Assembly (NCBI RefSeq): GCF_003096715.1
Contig: NZ_QEOL01000002.1
Span: 248,001 to 312,000, forward strand
Length of the DNA stretch: 64,000 nucleotides
Direction: 5' to 3'
Source: Paraburkholderia silvatlantica
GTDB lineage: Bacteria; Pseudomonadota; Gammaproteobacteria; Burkholderiales; Burkholderiaceae
This document shows, piece after piece, positions 1 through 8,880 of the stretch. Position 1 is the first letter of the stretch, and each line of letters opens with the position of its first letter. The notes under the pieces are model-generated. The model was not told the origin of the DNA and did no database searches. It saw nothing but the letters and a program-made list of their open reading frames with translations. Made by a program: the position numbers and the translations under genes.

Positions 1-298
1 CCACGCTGTCGTGCAAATCGCGGGCGAGCTGGTGGCGGACGGCTTCGTCGGCGTGAATGGATTGGGCGGCGCTGCCGTGGGCAAGCGCCCGGCTCGCGCG
101 CCGGCGTGCGCCGCGCGCCGGCGCGGCAATCTGCCGATGCGCGCGCTCGAGATTTTCGAGCGCAGCCACCGTGGCCGCCTCGTCGGCGGCGGCGGACCAC
201 GCGAGGAAAGCGAGGCCGTCGACGCCATGAGCGGCGCGCGGCGCATCGCCGGCTGGCGTGCGCGCGTTCGGCGCGGCGTATCTCGACGTATCCATCAT
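1..298 (-). CDS. Sensor histidine kinase, N-terminal part only (gene runs off the left edge)
   Basis: An open minus-strand frame starts at an ATG (298, or the in-frame ATG at 295) after a GGGGGA ribosome-binding site and stays open to the window edge, about 99 codons. The last visible residues are ARDLHDSV, the H-box of NarX/DegS-type kinases (HisKA_3), with His as the phosphoacceptor. The preceding Ala/Arg-rich segment looks like a soluble or helical linker and shows no membrane segment. The ATPase domain and any adjacent NarL-type response regulator would lie outside the window. The family call rests on the H-box alone. The predicted role is autophosphorylation in a two-component system; the signal is unknown. 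Confidence 0.6.
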   Translation of the reverse strand, partial: MMDTSRYAAPNARTPAGDAPRAAHGVDGLAFLAWSAAADEAATVAALENLERAHRQIAAPARGARRRASRALAHGSAAQSIHADEAVRHQLARDLHDSV

Positions 299-653
299 TC
301 CCCCGTTCAGGAACCGGTTCCTGCTGTCAGACGTCCGTCAGGATTTGGCCTCACCGACGTGACGGCGAACAGCACGGCGCAGCGTAACGAAATTTACAAA
401 CCGTAACAACCTGGCTGTGCCCCTGGACACGTTTCAGTGTGTCCAATGTTGCGCTGCGATAATATCTCAAAAAAATAAAAACTTCAGGCTGGACAAGGGT
501 TAGCGGCCAAACTTCAGGTGCAGCATGAGGTCGCGGGGCTTTGTCATGTAGGAAAAATACTGACAGGAAAGGTATCGCATTTGTGTGACAACTGTAACGG
601 CGTCATGGGCAAGCTCGCGACAAAATAAAGGGCCAAATAAAAATACGCAGGCG
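299..653. other. Intergenic region upstream of the sensor kinase
   Basis: No convincing gene is seen in 355 bp. It is more AT-rich than its surroundings and should carry the minus-strand promoter of the kinase. The fpr terminator follows at its right edge. Confidence 0.5.
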
Positions 654-681
654 AAAAAAAACCGGAGCGCGGAGCTCCGGT
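654..681 (-). terminator. Rho-independent terminator of fpr
   Basis: A perfect 8-bp stem (661-668 with 674-681, ACCGGAGC/GCTCCGGT) has a 5-nt loop. On the minus strand it is followed by a run of seven or more T residues (complement of 654-660). It lies about 30 bp after the fpr stop codon. Confidence 0.85.
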
Positions 682-713
682 TCTTCGGGTCGCGAGCGAC
701 CTGGCGCGGGCGC

Positions 714-1484
714 CTAACCGACGAACGCCTTTTCCACCACGTAGTGACCCGGCTGGTTGTTGCTGCCTTCCGTGAGGCCCGCCTTTTCGAGCAGCTCGAC
801 GGTGTCGCGCAGCATGTGCGTGCTGCCGCAGAGCATGATGCGGTCGCGCTCGGGCGAGAACGGCGGCAGATCGAGGTCTTCGAACAGCTTCTTCGTGTCG
901 ATCAGCTCGGTGATACGGCCGCGGTTGTCGAACACTTCGCGCGTGACGGTCGGGTAGTACACCAGCTTCTCGCGCACGATTTCGCCGAGGTATTCATGCT
1001 CGCGCAGTTCTTCGGTGATGAAGTCCTTGTACGCAAGTTCGTCGACGAAACGGCAGGTGTGCGTGAGCACGATCTTGTCGAAGCGGTCGTAGATGTCCGG
1101 GTCCTTGATGATCGACATGAACGGGGCGAGGCCCGTGCCGGTCGAGAGCAGCCACAGCACCTTGCCGGGCAGCAGGTTGTCGGCCACCAGCGTGCCGACG
1201 GGCTTCTTGCCGATCAGCACCTTGTCGCCGATCTTCAGGTGCTGCAGGCGCGACGTGAGCGGACCGTCCGGCACCTTGATGCTGAGAAACTCCAGATGCT
1301 CTTCGTAGTTCGCGCTCGCGAGCGAGTACGCGCGCATCAGCGGCTTGCCATCCACTTCGAGGCCGACCATGGTGAACTGGCCGTTGTCGAAACGCAGGGC
1401 CTGGTCGCGCGTGCAGGTAAAGCTGAAAAGCGTGTCGGTCCAGTGATGGACGCTCAGAACGGTTTCTTCGGTGAATTTGCTCAT
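714..1484 (-). CDS. fpr: Ferredoxin--NADP(+) reductase
   Basis: This 256-residue FAD enzyme exchanges electrons between NADP(H) and ferredoxin or flavodoxin in the cytoplasm. The FAD-binding motif RAYSLAS is at about residues 51-57 and the NADP-binding STGTGLAPF at about 114-122. The C-terminus VEKAFVG is typical of bacterial subclass I Fpr, which stacks an aliphatic or aromatic tail on the flavin. I chose MSKF at 1484 over an upstream ATG at 1505 because homologues begin there. The gene ends at its own terminator and appears monocistronic. Family assignment is secure; which ferredoxin it serves cannot be read from the sequence. Confidence 0.93.
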   Translation of the reverse strand: MSKFTEETVLSVHHWTDTLFSFTCTRDQALRFDNGQFTMVGLEVDGKPLMRAYSLASANYEEHLEFLSIKVPDGPLTSRLQHLKIGDKVLIGKKPVGTLVADNLLPGKVLWLLSTGTGLAPFMSIIKDPDIYDRFDKIVLTHTCRFVDELAYKDFITEELREHEYLGEIVREKLVYYPTVTREVFDNRGRITELIDTKKLFEDLDLPPFSPERDRIMLCGSTHMLRDTVELLEKAGLTEGSNNQPGHYVVEKAFVG

Positions 1485-2193
1485 GGTTCCTGAAGTGCGA
1501 AACAAGCGCCGCCTGACTGCGGCGATCCTGCCGGCCTGCTGTCCAGTACAGCGTAGCTTTGACGATATGCCCGGGACCCGGCGGCCAGGCTTTACGCCAC
1601 GGCAGGCAAGTCCCTGCGGTTTTCCTTGTCTTTTCCCTGTTGCTTAGCCAGATCGCCCCGCTGCGAACGAGGCGCAATTCGCCATTTTACCGCGCTCGGG
1701 CCACAAGGACCCGGTCGGTCCTGCTTGTCGAACTGCCTGGACCGGGTTGGGTCCCCTTGCACGGCAAGGGAACATGGCTCGCTGCGGCGGTGTGCTGGCA
1801 TCCGCGCATGGGCGCAACACGCTTCGGCGGGAGGCTGCCAGCGACGGCAAAAGGGGGCGGCGGGTTAACTTCGCCCGGCCTCGCGGGCCGGAGCGGACCT
1901 TGCCAGGACCCGCGAGAGCGGGATCTCCTGCCGCTGGCGACACGCGCCAGACCGCGAAAGCGTGATCGGCGCGTGCGAATTTTCGGCTAAATGATACCGG
2001 AAGGTCTGACAGTCCGCAGCATTGACCCTGCTGGCGGGGCAGTTTCGCCGCGGCGTTTAGGCGCCGATGCATGCGTAATGACGCCATTTTCGACGCTGCA
2101 ACGGTGGTGCGGCGGTGCGCCGCGCCGCGCGAGGTGCATGAGGTGCATGAGGCACGGATGCTTCGGGTGAGCCGTGCGCCGCCGCCCGGCGCG
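1485..2193. other. Long intergenic region
   Basis: About 700 bp lie between fpr and the EEP-family gene. Several open frames exist on both strands, but none has a plausible ribosome-binding site, recognisable protein or signal peptide, and they overlap one another. I see no tRNA fold or strong terminator. It should contain the fpr promoter. Confidence 0.5.
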
Positions 2194-2994
2194 TCAGTCT
2201 TCGAGCCGCAGGCGCGCCATGTACGGCAGGTGATCGGAGAGCCAGGCGGTCTCTTGCGCGGGCTGGATCAGCTCGACGGGCTTGAGGCCCCGTACGAACA
2301 TCTTGTCGAGCGCGAGCGCCGGCGAGAAGGCCGGAAAGGTGCGCGCCGGCTCGCCGAGCAGTGTCGCGACTTCCTGCAGCCCATGCTCCGCAAAGAGCGG
2401 CACGGAGTCGTTGCGCCAGTCGTTGAAGTCGCCCGCCAGCACGAGCGGCCCCCGGGGCGCTTCCTTCACGATCCAGTGCGCGATCCAGTTCATCTGCCGT
2501 AGCCGCGCGCTGCGCGTGAGCGCGAGGTGCGCGCACAGCAGCGTGACGGACTGCCCGGCTACGCTTGCGCGCGCAACGAGCAGCCCGCGCCGTTCGAAGC
2601 GGTGCGCGGAGATGTCCCAGCGTCCGCCCAGATCGAGCGGATGCGGCGAGAGAATCGCGTTGCCGTGCCGCCATGAAGGCTTGAACACGTTGGGCCCGAG
2701 GGCGATCTGCAATTCGAGCGCGGTGGCGATTTCGGTGGCCTGGCAGTGCCAGACGTCGTCGAGCGGGTCGCCCAGCTGCGCGCCGAAGGCCGAGGCGAGC
2801 ACCGGTTGCGGCAAGCGGCGGGCCATCGCTTCCTGGAGAAACCAGGCGTCGGCATGAGTGGACTGCACCCAGCGCCGCATCGCCTCCCAGGCCTCGAAGC
2901 CCAGTGGCGAGCGGCCCTTGTGCAGATTCCAGCTCACGGCGACGAAGTCTTTGCTCAGAGAGGTGTCGATGAGCGGTTGTTCGGGATTTCGCAT
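2194..2994 (-). CDS. Endonuclease/exonuclease/phosphatase (EEP) family protein
   Basis: A 266-residue protein with the full EEP metal-hydrolase motif series: WNLHKG near residue 22, QE at 54-55, GNAILS near 111, CAHLAL near 154, AGDFNDW at about 187-193 and a terminal SDHLPY near 253. The Glu, Asp/Asn and Asp-His residues form the Mg-dependent active site that cleaves phosphodiester bonds. No signal peptide or membrane anchor is visible, so it is probably cytoplasmic. The family includes nucleases and phospholipases, and the substrate cannot be told from sequence. In Burkholderiales such genes often sit beside cardiolipin synthase, but none is adjacent here. Confidence 0.85.
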   Translation of the reverse strand: MRNPEQPLIDTSLSKDFVAVSWNLHKGRSPLGFEAWEAMRRWVQSTHADAWFLQEAMARRLPQPVLASAFGAQLGDPLDDVWHCQATEIATALELQIALGPNVFKPSWRHGNAILSPHPLDLGGRWDISAHRFERRGLLVARASVAGQSVTLLCAHLALTRSARLRQMNWIAHWIVKEAPRGPLVLAGDFNDWRNDSVPLFAEHGLQEVATLLGEPARTFPAFSPALALDKMFVRGLKPVELIQPAQETAWLSDHLPYMARLRLED

Positions 2995-3044
2995 GCGTTT
3001 TTATCTGACGGATTGGGTCACGCCGGGTTATGCATGAGGCGCGG

Positions 3045-3731
3045 TCACTGTGCGGACGGCGGCGCCAGCGTGGCGCGCACCCGATACGCAAGCGAGGGGT
3101 TCTGGTCGACGATCTGCCAGGTCACCCACTGCCCGTCGGGCACGATCAGGCCCGGATGGCTCGCGTTCACCTGGCGCGGCTGCGGCGGCAGCCGGCACCC
3201 TTCGGGCGTAGTCGGCGCGGCGTCGTTTTCGAGCGTTTCCTGCGCGTCGATCGACAGAACGACTAGGTTCGCGCGCACCTGCAGCGGAGAAACGGTGATC
3301 GTGCGCGACAGATCGATGCTGCCTGCCGGCTGATCCTTGCAGCCCACGTTGTGCGAGACGACCTTGTGATGCGTGTCGGTGTGCGCCTGGCCGATCGAGG
3401 TCGTGCCGTTGAACGCGTCGATTTGCTGGCCGTCGCGCATCACCTGCAATTCCCACTGCACGGCGCCTTGCGTGACAGGCGCCGTCGCGGGCGCCACGGC
3501 GGCCGCGGCGGGGGCCGCGGGCGGCGGCGGGGGCGTCACGGCGCGTGAGGTCGGAGGCGAGGGAGGCGGAGGTGGCGAAGGCTGCGCCGGCGCTTGCGTG
3601 CCCGGCAGGATGGGCGGTTCCGCAGCCTGCGCATACGCCGGCTGCCCCGTTGCTTGCGCCAGCGCGCACGCACTCGTTCCCGCGAGGGCGGCGGACAGCA
3701 TCAGGGCAAGACAATGTTTCCACAACTTCAT
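3045..3731 (-). CDS. Secreted proline-rich protein of unknown function
   Basis: A 228-residue protein beginning MKLWKHCLALMLSAALAG, a clear signal peptide. It is followed by a Pro/Ala-rich linker (about residues 35-95) and a C-terminal domain with two cysteines that could form a disulfide. The start at 3731 has a GGAG ribosome-binding site 8 nt upstream; an upstream ATG at 3920 would bury the signal peptide and is rejected. Location is likely periplasmic, with the linker spanning peptidoglycan or tethering the domain. I do not recognise the C-terminal family. The Pro-rich linker resembles those of envelope-spanning proteins, but nothing more specific can be said. Confidence 0.75.
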   Translation of the reverse strand: MKLWKHCLALMLSAALAGTSACALAQATGQPAYAQAAEPPILPGTQAPAQPSPPPPPSPPTSRAVTPPPPPAAPAAAAVAPATAPVTQGAVQWELQVMRDGQQIDAFNGTTSIGQAHTDTHHKVVSHNVGCKDQPAGSIDLSRTITVSPLQVRANLVVLSIDAQETLENDAAPTTPEGCRLPPQPRQVNASHPGLIVPDGQWVTWQIVDQNPSLAYRVRATLAPPSAQ

Positions 3732-4117
3732 ATGGGTGGCTCCGTGCACGGCGCCGCGCGAGGCGACAGTGTCGGCAACGCTACGGCGGGGCGGATACGT
3801 TCTGACCATCGATCCTATACCGGGTTCGCAAACGCCGGACCGCAGCGGCTCATTAGAGATGGGGACGCGGCAGGCGCGCTTCAACCGTCGTGCGCTGTGT
3901 GATTGGTTATTGAAGTGCAACAGACATAAATCACCTAGGGTGATATGAAGGAGATTGTTGTTCTGACTGCAACGCTGACTTGTTGCTTATCGGGATGGTT
4001 TTTCGATAGCCCGTGTTTACACTGGCTTCGACGTGTCCAGCACGTTGTCCGGGATTCCGCCGGCCGGCCAGCATGGATTGCGAAGCTTGCTGGGCATCCC
4101 CTCGAAGGAGCATCGCC
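3732..4117. other. Divergent intergenic region
   Basis: This region separates the divergent secreted-protein and DUF4148 genes. It carries the AAGGAG ribosome-binding site of the DUF4148 gene at its right end. No further gene is seen. Confidence 0.5.
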
Positions 4118-4426
4118 ATGAAGAAGTCCGCTACGTTTGCCGCGCTGCTGGTCAGCGCCGCCACCGCCCTCGTTACCGCGCCCGCATTCGCCGGCGCCGA
4201 TGCGACTACCCCGGCGGTTCAATCGCTGCCTGTCGCGGCGGTCGCCACGAACGGCCCGAAGACGCGCGCCGAAGTGAGGGCCGAACTGGCCAGCGCCCGT
4301 GCTCACGGCGAACTGAGTCTGGACCCGAATTCGCCGGCTTATCCGCAGCAATACGCGATGGGCGGCTATACCGCGCCTCGCGAGCAGGCCGGGAGTTTCT
4401 TCCGCGCTCGCAACGTCGCCAACTGA
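4118..4426 (+). CDS. DUF4148 domain-containing secreted protein
   Basis: A 102-residue protein with a signal peptide ([19 protein letters not shown], cleavage after AFA) and the DUF4148 core around [19 protein letters not shown], followed by [13 protein letters not shown]4148 proteins are small periplasmic or surface proteins abundant in Burkholderia sensu lato, with no established biochemical role. AAGGAG lies 8 nt before the ATG at 4118, which rules out the longer upstream frame. A second member is at 38437-38745. It is probably transcribed alone. Confidence 0.88.
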   Translation: MKKSATFAALLVSAATALVTAPAFAGADATTPAVQSLPVAAVATNGPKTRAEVRAELASARAHGELSLDPNSPAYPQQYAMGGYTAPREQAGSFFRARNVAN

Positions 4427-4632
4427 CGCTTCGGCGGATCTGCGGCAACAGCGCTGCTCCCTGCTCTGTTCCTTTCCGCTCTTTCCTTGCGAGAGTCTGG
4501 CGTAGCCTCCCTGCCGGGCGGCGTACAATTTTTGTCATGCGGCGGCGCGCCTCGCGCGGCCGCCCCCATGGCAGAGAGGATCGCGGTGCGGCTGGCTTGC
4601 CTGGCGGCGCTGCGAAGGCGGGACGCAGGGAC

Positions 4633-5739
4633 ATGGACCAGATCGAATGCGTGGTGATCGGCGCGGGCGTGGTCGGCCTCGCCGTGGCGCGTGCACTTGC
4701 CGCGCGCGGGCGCGAGGTGATCGTGCTCGAAGCCGCCGAGGCCATCGGCACCAGCACCAGTTCGCGCAACAGCGAGGTCATTCACGCCGGGCTCTACTAC
4801 CCGCGCGGCTCGCTCAAGGCCACCTTGTGCGTGCGCGGGCGAGAAATGCTCTACGAGTACTGCGCGTCGCGCAACGTCACGCACGCGCGCTGCGGCAAAT
4901 TGCTCGTCGCCACGGCGGCGAACCAGATTCCGCAACTCGAGGCGATTCGCGCGCGCGGCAAGGAAAACGGCGTGTTCGACCTCACGCGTATCAGCGGCAG
5001 CGAGGCGCTCGCGCTCGAACCGGCGCTCGAATGCGTCGCGGCCGTGTACTCGCCGCAAACCGGCATCGTCGACAGCCATCAGCTCATGCTCGCGCTGCAA
5101 GGCGACGCCGAGCGCGACGGCGCCGTGATCGCGCTGAAGTCGCCGGTCGAGTCGATCGATGCGCTGGGCAGCGGCTTCACGGTGCGAACGGGCGGCGATG
5201 CGCCGATCGACATCCGTGCCGCGTGCGTCGTCAATAGCGCAGGCCTGTACGCGACGAAGCTCGCCAAACGCATTCGCGGGCTCGACGCGCGCCACGTGCC
5301 GCCGTTCTATCTGGCGCGCGGCAATTACTTCAGCGTCTCGGGTCGCGTGCCGTTCTCCCGTCTCATCTACCCGATGCCCAACGACGCGGGCCTCGGCGTG
5401 CATCTCACGCTCGATCTGGGCGGCCAGGCGCGCTTCGGTCCCGACGTGGAGTGGATCGATGCGCTCGATTACGACGTCGATCCCCGCCGCGCCGATTCCT
5501 TCTACGCCCAGATCCGCACCTACTGGCCCGCGCTGCCCGACGGCGCACTGCAGCCGGCCTACGCGGGCATCCGCCCGAAGCTCTCCGGGCCGGGCGAACC
5601 CGCCGCCGACTTCATGATCCAGGGCGCGGCGTCGCACGGCGTGCGCGGCCTCGTGAACCTGTTCGGCATCGAGTCGCCGGGGCTCACGGCTTCGCTTGCG
5701 ATCGCGCAGCGCGTGTGCGAGATGGCTTCGTTCGATTGA
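4633..5739 (+). CDS. NAD(P)/FAD-dependent oxidoreductase, L-2-hydroxyglutarate oxidase-like
   Basis: A 368-residue flavoprotein of the DAO family. The N-terminal Rossmann motif [17 protein letters not shown] (about residues 6-22) ends in an acidic residue that binds the FAD ribose. [13 protein letters not shown] (about 44-56) is the signature of the LhgO/YgaF group, and the C-terminal region has the [12 protein letters not shown] flavin-contact segment. Family members oxidise L-2-hydroxyglutarate or related 2-hydroxy/amino acids, passing electrons to quinone or oxygen. The start at 4633 directly precedes the FAD motif. The following gene, 167 bp downstream, encodes a HiPIP electron carrier, but co-function is only suggested by proximity. 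Confidence 0.82.
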   Translation: MDQIECVVIGAGVVGLAVARALAARGREVIVLEAAEAIGTSTSSRNSEVIHAGLYYPRGSLKATLCVRGREMLYEYCASRNVTHARCGKLLVATAANQIPQLEAIRARGKENGVFDLTRISGSEALALEPALECVAAVYSPQTGIVDSHQLMLALQGDAERDGAVIALKSPVESIDALGSGFTVRTGGDAPIDIRAACVVNSAGLYATKLAKRIRGLDARHVPPFYLARGNYFSVSGRVPFSRLIYPMPNDAGLGVHLTLDLGGQARFGPDVEWIDALDYDVDPRRADSFYAQIRTYWPALPDGALQPAYAGIRPKLSGPGEPAADFMIQGAASHGVRGLVNLFGIESPGLTASLAIAQRVCEMASFD

Positions 5740-5906
5740 CCCGCGCTTGCGCCAGTCTTGCGCCCTTGTTCCGCTGGGCGGCATCATGCCGCTCACTTAT
5801 CTCCGGCATTGCAGCGCCACCTGGGCCTGCATCGTTGTTAAGCTTCTTCGCGACGCCGCCACCAGAGCGGCTCGGAACGAATTGCCACAATACCGGAGTG
5901 AGTCAT

Positions 5907-6218
5907 ATGAAATCGTCCCGCCGCAGCTTTCTGATCACGAGCATCGGCGTCGCTTCGACGCTCGCGCTTTCGCGCCAGGCCTTCGCCGACGCGCCCAAGG
6001 CTGCCGAATCCGATCCCACCGCCCAGGCGCTCGGCTACAAGCTCGACGCGACCAAGGTCGACAAGGCCAGGTTCGCGAAGTACGCCGCCGGCCAGGATTG
6101 CAGCAACTGCACGTTCTACCAGGGCAAGGCCACCGACGCGTTCGCGCCGTGCCCGATGTTCGGCGGCAAGCAGGTCGCGGGCAAGGGCTGGTGCAGCGCC
6201 TATAACAAGAAGGCGTGA
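5907..6218 (+). CDS. hip: High-potential iron-sulfur protein (HiPIP)
   Basis: A 103-residue precursor. The N-terminus SSRRSFLITSIGVASTLALS carries a twin-arginine-type signal, as expected for a cofactor-loaded periplasmic protein. The mature part has the four HiPIP cysteines in order: CSNC (about residues 67-70), CPMF (about 83) and GWCSAY (about 97), which hold one [4Fe-4S] cluster cycling between +2 and +3. HiPIPs carry electrons from the bc1 complex or other donors to terminal oxidases or reductases. GGAG precedes the ATG. Length and cysteine spacing match the family. The partner enzyme is unknown. Confidence 0.93.
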   Translation: MKSSRRSFLITSIGVASTLALSRQAFADAPKAAESDPTAQALGYKLDATKVDKARFAKYAAGQDCSNCTFYQGKATDAFAPCPMFGGKQVAGKGWCSAYNKKA

Positions 6219-6236
6219 TGAAACGGCGCAGGCGCG

Positions 6237-7751
6237 CTAGAGCCGCGCCTGCAGCAACGGCGGCCGCCGGTTGAACCACGGGCGCGCCGCCTCCAGTTGC
6301 GCCGCGAGGCGCAGCAACAACGCGTCGTTGCCCTCGCGTGCGGCGAACTGAATGCCGATCGGCAGCCCACGCGCATTCCACGCAAGCGGCACCGACATCG
6401 ACGGCTGGCCCGTCAGGTTGAAAAGCTCCGTGCAGCCCGCCCACGCGAACGCCTTATTCGAGGCCTCGGTCAGCAGCTTTCTCATCAGCACTTCCACCGG
6501 CATGGCCGTGACCGCGCGCATCTGGATGCGCTCGCTCTGGTTCGGCTTCAGTTCGCCGATCTTCACCGGCGGCGCCGCGAGCGTCGGGCACAGGAGCACG
6601 TCGTAGCGCTTCATGAGGCCGGCGAGCTGCGCCGTGACGCGCTGCTGCACGTCGAGCGCCGCGGGCAACTCGCGCTCGCCGAGCTTCTGGCCGATGTGCG
6701 CCATGGCCCACGTTGCGATCTCGAACTCCCGGCGGCGCGGCTTCGTGCCCGTGATGTCGTCGGCGTGCAGCACGTACTGTTCGGCCACCACCGACCACAG
6801 CATCAGGAACGCCTCGCGCGCCTGCGCGTAATCCACGGGCAGCGAATACGGCTCCACGCGATGGCCGAGCGAGGTGAGCAGTTCGGCGGCATCGTCGAGC
6901 GCGCCGCGCACTTCGGGCGAGAGCGTGTCCGCGAACATCGGCTCGGTCAGCAGCGCGATGGCGAGCGGCCTCGAGCCGTCGAGCGGCGTGCGCGCGGCGT
7001 CGAGGAAAGTGCCGGGCGCGCCGGCAGGCAGCGCGGGGTCGCCGGCGATCAGGTCGAGCATGAGCGCGCTGTCACGCACGCTGCGCGACACCGCGAGATC
7101 GACGCCGAGCGCGCCGGGCGGCGGCGGCACGTCGGACGCCGGCTGAAACGCGCGCGACGGCTTGAAGCCGAAGAGCCCGCAGCACGACGCCGGAATGCGG
7201 ATCGACCCGCCGCCGTCGGACGCGTGCGCGAGCGGCACGATGCCCGCTGCGACCGAGGCGGCCGCGCCGCCGCTCGAGCCGCCGGGCGTGTGATCGAGGC
7301 TCCACGGGTTGCGGCAGGGGCCGAACAGCTCGGGTTCGGTGTAGGGCATCTGCCCGAGTTCCGAGGCGCTCGTCTTGCCGAAGATGTTCAGGCCCGCGGC
7401 GCGAAAACGCGCGACCACGGGCGCGTCGGCGGTGGGAATGTAGTGGCGGTAATGGCGGCTGCCGAACGTCATGCGCAGCCCGGCTACCGCAGCGCCGAGG
7501 TCCTTGACGAGAAACGGCACGCCCGCGAGCGGCCCGACGCTAAGCGCGCTCACGCCGTTACCGGACGCCTCGATGCGCCGCGCGCGCTCGCGCGCCGCTT
7601 CATAGTCCTTGAGGACGATGGCGTTGATCGCGGGATTGGTGGCTTCCGCGCGGGCGATGGCGGTGTCGAGCAGCTCGCGCGCACTCACCTCGCGGCGGCG
7701 CACGAGGTCGGCGAGGCCGATGGCGTCGTATTCCAGATAGTCGGACTGCAA
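6237..7751 (-). CDS. Amidase (amidase signature family)
   Basis: A protein of about 504 residues that hydrolyses an amide to acid and ammonia. The Ser-cisSer-Lys triad is visible: catalytic Lys in PFLVKDLG, and the Gly/Ser-rich signature [14 protein letters not shown] with a downstream [11 protein letters not shown]. No ATG lies near the conserved N-terminus. A TTG at 7751-7749 follows GAGGAG by 8 nt, so I place the start there; the upstream ATG at 7904 would add about 50 low-complexity residues and is unlikely. It could be mistaken for GatA, but no gatB or gatC is adjacent and the sequence looks like a stand-alone amidase. Substrate unknown. Confidence 0.85.
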   Translation of the reverse strand: MQSDYLEYDAIGLADLVRRREVSARELLDTAIARAEATNPAINAIVLKDYEAARERARRIEASGNGVSALSVGPLAGVPFLVKDLGAAVAGLRMTFGSRHYRHYIPTADAPVVARFRAAGLNIFGKTSASELGQMPYTEPELFGPCRNPWSLDHTPGGSSGGAAASVAAGIVPLAHASDGGGSIRIPASCCGLFGFKPSRAFQPASDVPPPPGALGVDLAVSRSVRDSALMLDLIAGDPALPAGAPGTFLDAARTPLDGSRPLAIALLTEPMFADTLSPEVRGALDDAAELLTSLGHRVEPYSLPVDYAQAREAFLMLWSVVAEQYVLHADDITGTKPRRREFEIATWAMAHIGQKLGERELPAALDVQQRVTAQLAGLMKRYDVLLCPTLAAPPVKIGELKPNQSERIQMRAVTAMPVEVLMRKLLTEASNKAFAWAGCTELFNLTGQPSMSVPLAWNARGLPIGIQFAAREGNDALLLRLAAQLEAARPWFNRRPPLLQARL

Positions 7752-7941
7752 GGCGCACACTCCTCGTCGTCGGGTTGGGGCCGGGCTTGAGCGATACGGG
7801 CTACGCAAGGAGTGTAAGCGGGCGGCGCGCTTGCCGGGTTTGTCGTTGCGCGCGCATCGATGCATCGGGACGTACGCAACGACAGAAGGGCGGCGGCGAG
7901 GCATCGACGCAGCAAGCGCCGCCGCCCGTCAGACCAGGGTA

Positions 7942-8640
7942 TTACAGATGCCCGGCGAGGAAGCTCAGCGTGCGGCCGTGCGCGAGCGCCGAAGCGTGCT
8001 GGTTGTACGAGGCGCGTACCGAGCAGTTGAAGCCGTGATCGGCGTTCGGGTACAGGTGGAACTCGGCGTTCGGGCGGCCCGCGAAGCGCTCCTTCACCTG
8101 GCCCACCGCCGACAGCGGAATGCCGTGATCGAGTTCGGCGTAGTGGAACAGAATCGGCCTGGTGACCTTGTCGGCGAGATCGAGCTGATTCTGGATGCCG
8201 CCGCCGTAGTAGGACACGGCTGCATCCACCGAGCCGCTGGCGGCCGCAAGGTAGGCAAGACGCCCGCCGAAGCAGTAGCCGATCGCCGCGACCTTGCCCG
8301 TGCACTCGGGCAGCGCGCGCAGCGCGGCCGCCGTCGCGGCGATGTCCTCGACCACGAGGTTGACGTCCGTTTTCTGCATCAGCGCGATGCCGCGATCGCG
8401 GTCCGCGCCCACGTAGTCGAGCTCGACGCGCGGGGCCGCGCGCCAGAACACGTCGGGGGCGATGGCCACGTAGCCGTCGAGCGCGTATTGCTCGACGATG
8501 TCGCGGATGTGCCCGTTCACGCCAAAGATCTCCTGCAGGATGACGATGCCCGGACCCTTGCCGCCCTTGGGCAGCGCGAGGTACGCGCCGAAGCTGTCAT
8601 TGCCGGCGGGAATGTCGATCCATCTGGTCGAAACGCTCAT
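7942..8640 (-). CDS. Dienelactone hydrolase family protein
   Basis: A 232-residue alpha/beta hydrolase. The nucleophile is Cys in GYCFGG (about residue 123), followed by Asp in AELDHGIP (about 171) and His in NADHGF (about 203), the Cys-Asp-His triad of dienelactone hydrolases. The classical reaction opens dienelactone to maleylacetate in the chloroaromatic and modified ortho-cleavage routes, but many relatives are general carboxylesterases. Other aromatic pathway genes are absent here, so the physiological substrate is open. A minus-strand ribosome-binding site (GGAG) precedes the ATG at 8640. Cytoplasmic. Confidence 0.88.
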   Translation of the reverse strand: MSVSTRWIDIPAGNDSFGAYLALPKGGKGPGIVILQEIFGVNGHIRDIVEQYALDGYVAIAPDVFWRAAPRVELDYVGADRDRGIALMQKTDVNLVVEDIAATAAALRALPECTGKVAAIGYCFGGRLAYLAAASGSVDAAVSYYGGGIQNQLDLADKVTRPILFHYAELDHGIPLSAVGQVKERFAGRPNAEFHLYPNADHGFNCSVRASYNQHASALAHGRTLSFLAGHL

Positions 8641-8880
8641 GTTGTTTCTCCGTCTTCATCAATGAGTCATGCGACGCGCAGCAGCCGCCCGTGGCGCATC
8701 GCGAAATCGGGGAGCCAGTTTGCCATAGGCCCTTGAACCTCTGCAGCGCCGGTCATTCTCGCAAGCGGATCGTAATGATCTCGATTATTCATTTTTCGGG
8801 CCGGCGGCCCCCGGCTAGAGTCGGTAGCGGTTTGCATCGTCATCGGTCATTCGGTCATTCAGCCATACAAGGATCGCCTC

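Noticed and set aside
1559..2087. Overlapping small frames in the fpr-EEP gap
   Set aside because: They overlap each other on both strands, and none has a start context or recognisable product.
4033..4632. N-terminal extension of the FAD oxidoreductase through the DUF4148 gene
   Set aside because: The extension is an out-of-frame reading of the DUF4148 gene; the FAD motif begins a few residues after the ATG at 4633.
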